Of a stretch of DNA of 24,371 nucleotides, positions 23,008 to 24,371 are shown one piece after another. A program made the position numbers and the translations under genes. Source of the DNA: a virus. The stretch's first letter is position 1. Each line of letters opens with the position of its first letter. The notes under the pieces were generated by a model that was not told the DNA's origin, made no database searches, and worked only from the letters and a program-made list of their open reading frames with translations. The stretch lies in the IMG/VR virus record IMGVR_UViG_3300001680_000220, positions 1 to 24,371 of that record; one strand, 5' to 3'.

Positions 23008-23021
23008 CTCTCTGCTACCAG
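23008..23021 (-). repeat. 14-base repeat copy 2 (CTGGTAGCAGAGAG)
   Basis: This is an exact copy of the sequence before the ribosome site of the 34-residue membrane gene (22587-22600). Here it lies between the 18-bp dyad copy 2 and the 22-bp inverted repeat and is followed by no usable open frame (GTG, two codons, stop). It may be a remnant of a duplicated gene start. Confidence 0.45.
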
Positions 23022-23037
23022 TTTGTAAAACGAAACA
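23020..23037. promoter_or_regulatory. 18-bp dyad, copy 2 (operator-like)
   Basis: AGTTTGTAAAACGAAACA shares 15 of 18 bases with copy 1 and the same GTTT/AAAC arms. It lies 12 bases outside the right arm of the 22-bp inverted repeat, so the two copies bracket that element about 177 bases apart. Confidence 0.45.
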
Positions 23038-23047
23038 GTCAGGCTTG

Positions 23048-23082
23048 CCCCGCTGTAGCCATGCTTATTCCACCTGGCGGGG
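23048..23082. repeat. Inverted repeat CCCCGC/GCGGGG
   Basis: Six-base arms at 23048-23053 and 23077-23082 with a 23-base loop. It has no T-tract and is not a classical terminator. Confidence 0.35.
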
Positions 23083-23147
23083 AGTCCCTCGTTTGATACT
23101 AATCGGGGGGTGTAAGTACTACTTGCCCTAACCGAACCGAGCAGTTT

Positions 23148-23166
23148 GAGTGGGGAACGCCCACTC
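23148..23166. repeat. Perfect 7-bp hairpin GAGTGGG/CCCACTC
   Basis: A 7-bp stem closes a 5-base loop (GAACG). Neither strand continues into a T-run, so it is not a standard intrinsic terminator. Confidence 0.5.
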
Positions 23167-23207
23167 TCACCTGACCATGCTGAACCCTGTAAGATCTGTC
23201 ACGCTCA

Positions 23208-23220
23208 CGTCGGGCCGACG
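23208..23220. repeat. 13-base palindrome CGTCGGGCCGACG
   Basis: A perfect dyad with a single central base. It is too tight for an RNA hairpin with all pairs formed, and is more like a protein-binding site. Confidence 0.4.
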
Positions 23221-23229
23221 CTACCCATT

Positions 23230-23271
23230 TCTATCGCTCAAGGGGGCGTGTCTATTCATCTCGTCGATAGA
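23230..23271. repeat. 7-bp inverted repeat TCTATCG/CGATAGA
   Basis: The arms at 23230-23236 and 23265-23271 enclose 28 bases. The right arm runs into the first 36-bp direct repeat. Confidence 0.35.
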
Positions 23272-23305
23272 CAAACGACTTAGGTTGATTCAGCAACTCC
23301 ACCTA
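23270..23305. repeat. 36-bp direct repeat, copy 1
   Basis: It begins GACAAACGACTTAGG and ends CAACTCCACCTA, with a small internal GTTG/CAAC stem. It is identical to copy 2 except for one base (A against G in the loop). The period is 58 bases. Confidence 0.85.
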
Positions 23306-23327
23306 TGTCCTCTTCAATGGTCGAGTG

Positions 23328-23363
23328 GACAAACGACTTAGGTTGATTCGGCAACTCCACCTA
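23328..23363. repeat. 36-bp direct repeat, copy 2
   Basis: 35 of 36 bases match copy 1; the copies are separated by 22 unrelated bases. On the - strand both copies include GGTGGAGTTGC and a TAA in the frame GGVAEST-stop. They could be phage promoters, iterons or a duplicated gene end. Confidence 0.85.
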
Positions 23364-23568
23364 GCACTACTACTGCCCGGCATTCGTCAATGAGCAACCA
23401 CTGACTACTACGACGGTCGTTCGGGAATCCCCCAGCATGAAGGCTCGCCCACTTGGGCTGATGCACTGCGTCACTCGGGTGTTTCCCATAGGAGAGGCAG
23501 AGCCATATCCCTATACCCCTTGCCAGGGGCACTGGTGCAATATGTAGCGACTTGTCACTCACTCCTGT

Positions 23569-23605
23569 GTCAGCAGTCCTATGCCTGATGGCAGCCCCTG
23601 CTGAC
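23569..23605 (-). repeat. 8-bp stem-loop just after the stop of the Cys-rich gene
   Basis: GTCAGCAG (23569-23576) and CTGCTGAC (23598-23605) pair perfectly around 21 bases that hold a smaller TGCC/GGCA hairpin. On the - strand it starts 3 bases after the stop of the Cys-rich gene. No T-tract follows, so it may protect or delimit the 3' end rather than be an intrinsic terminator. Confidence 0.45.
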
Positions 23606-23608
23606 GCT

Positions 23609-24371
23609 CTATCTAATCGCCGCTCTAATCCGCAGCCTCTGCTCACGCAGATCCTTACGGATGAATCGACTCTTGCTTGTCCTTGCCGAACCCATGGGCT
23701 TCAGTAGCACCCATACATTTGGTGGGTCAAGGAACCTGAGGTCGTCGTCGTCACCTGGGTGTGTGCCACTCATGTCACCTTTACCATCCCAGCCAGTGAC
23801 CCTGTCCCTGACTACAACAGCAACATTACCGCCACTGGCCTTGACCCTGTACGCTGCCAGATCATTGGATGAACCAGCAGAAAAGGTGAGGCTGTATGGC
23901 TTGGGCCATGACGGATCTGTCATGTACCGCACCATTCTAGTTTCCACCTTCGTGTAGTCGTACCACTGTGTGGATGGGAACTCCTCAATGACCGACCGCA
24001 TGGATGTTTCTTCCCATGCTATGTCAGTGCCACCGTTCAGGCGCACCGCTGTTCTCCACCTGGTGTTTTCCTTGTGGCCTTTGCGTGCAGCCTGTTGTTC
24101 CAGTCTACCCACTTCATACCGAACCTGTTCACTGAACCACTGCGGGTCAGCCAACCACATACAGGTCTTGGCAAACATATAGTGCTGGCTGTCGCTCATA
24201 GCCAAGTGACCACTGGTTTTAGCCAGGCAATCAACCTTGCACTTGTCTGCGAATGGACAGGCGTTGTGACTCTCTATCCTGACGGTTAGTTCTTCACGGC
24301 TAACGCCGAACTTGTCAGCAACAGCAGCCACTATATGTTTGCCAAGACCTGTATGTGGTTGGCTGACCCGC
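23609..24371 (-). CDS. Cys-rich conserved phage protein (YDYTK / DLRFLDP family), 5' end outside window
   Basis: The frame is open to the right edge, so the GTG at 24331 is probably internal and the true start lies beyond. The N-terminal part has a Cys cluster (C-P-F-A-D-K-C-K-V-D-C, then TCMW) that may bind a metal or iron-sulfur cluster. The body has VRLNGGTDIAWE, FPSTQWYDYTKVETRMVRYM, YSLTFSAGSSNDLAAY, GGNVAVVVRD and DDDDLRFLDPPNVWVLLKPMG. This is a pattern I recall from a widespread phage and plasmid protein family of unknown function (YDYTK, NxAVVF, GDxxDLRFLDP). The role is unknown. It is the only gene of the window to the right of the structured region and is read in the same direction as the early operon. 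Confidence 0.7.
   Translation of the reverse strand, partial: RVSQPHTGLGKHIVAAVADKFGVSREELTVRIESHNACPFADKCKVDCLAKTSGHLAMSDSQHYMFAKTCMWLADPQWFSEQVRYEVGRLEQQAARKGHKENTRWRTAVRLNGGTDIAWEETSMRSVIEEFPSTQWYDYTKVETRMVRYMTDPSWPKPYSLTFSAGSSNDLAAYRVKASGGNVAVVVRDRVTGWDGKGDMSGTHPGDDDDLRFLDPPNVWVLLKPMGSARTSKSRFIRKDLREQRLRIRAAIR

Larger units (their letters stand above)
22828..23608. other. Structured non-coding region, about 780 bases
   Basis: I find no convincing gene on either strand: the available frames lack well-placed ribosome sites, and their products are of mixed composition. The region instead carries a 22-bp inverted repeat, two 18-bp dyads, two 36-bp direct repeats and at least five further stem-loops, listed separately. 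It separates two genes read in the same leftward direction, so it is not a divergent promoter region. Control region, structured RNA and replication origin are all possible. Confidence 0.6.

Noticed and set aside
23041-23160. tRNA gene
   Set aside because: Some fragments resemble T-arms (for example GGTTCGGTT on the - strand), but the stems do not pair and no acceptor or anticodon arm fits.
23270-23363. CRISPR array
   Set aside because: Only two repeats with a 22-base gap and no cas genes; this does not reach array level.
23338-23646. 102-residue leftward ORF in the non-coding region
   Set aside because: It overlaps the Cys-rich gene end, has no ribosome site, and its 3' end is simply the direct repeat.

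Overview
This window looks like part of a tailed double-stranded DNA phage genome with a podovirus-type (T7-like) virion, infecting a Gram-negative host. The evidence is a tail-tubular A / tail-tubular B / internal-virion-protein gene order, very long internal proteins, a lipoprotein with the topology of a unimolecular spanin, and compact coding with stop/start overlaps. I cannot name the host or phage. No phage RNA polymerase, capsid, portal, terminase or endolysin is visible here.

Left part (1-18849, all + strand) is the late/structural operon. It starts inside a LamG-like tail protein. Next is a long Ala/Ser/Thr/Val repeat protein whose C-terminus is a T7 gp11-like adaptor, apparently with its own internal ribosome binding site and GTG start. 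A gp12-like nozzle protein, a gp14-like protein and two giant internal virion proteins (about 1.6k and 1.44k residues) follow. The operon ends with a small holin-like membrane protein, a spanin-like lipoprotein and four strongly basic small proteins, one of only 29 residues.

Middle part (18838-22827, all - strand) is a tightly packed early/recombination operon that converges on the late operon with a 12-base tail-to-tail overlap. In transcription order from the right it holds an unknown small protein, a 34-residue single-span protein, two unknown small proteins, an XRE-type helix-turn-helix regulator, an unknown 206-residue protein and a 45-residue membrane protein. It ends with a YqaJ-type exonuclease, an unknown acidic-tailed protein, an ERF-family annealing protein and a conserved small phage protein. 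Exonuclease and annealing protein together form a two-component recombination system; the acidic-tailed protein sits between them and overlaps the annealing gene.

Right part: 22828-23608 is about 780 bases without a convincing gene but dense with structure. It has a 22-bp inverted repeat enclosing several further hairpins, two copies of an 18-bp dyad flanking or overlapping it, two 36-bp direct repeats and more stem-loops. This is the best candidate for a control region, structured RNA or replication element, and for something undescribed. The window ends inside a leftward gene for a Cys-rich conserved phage protein.
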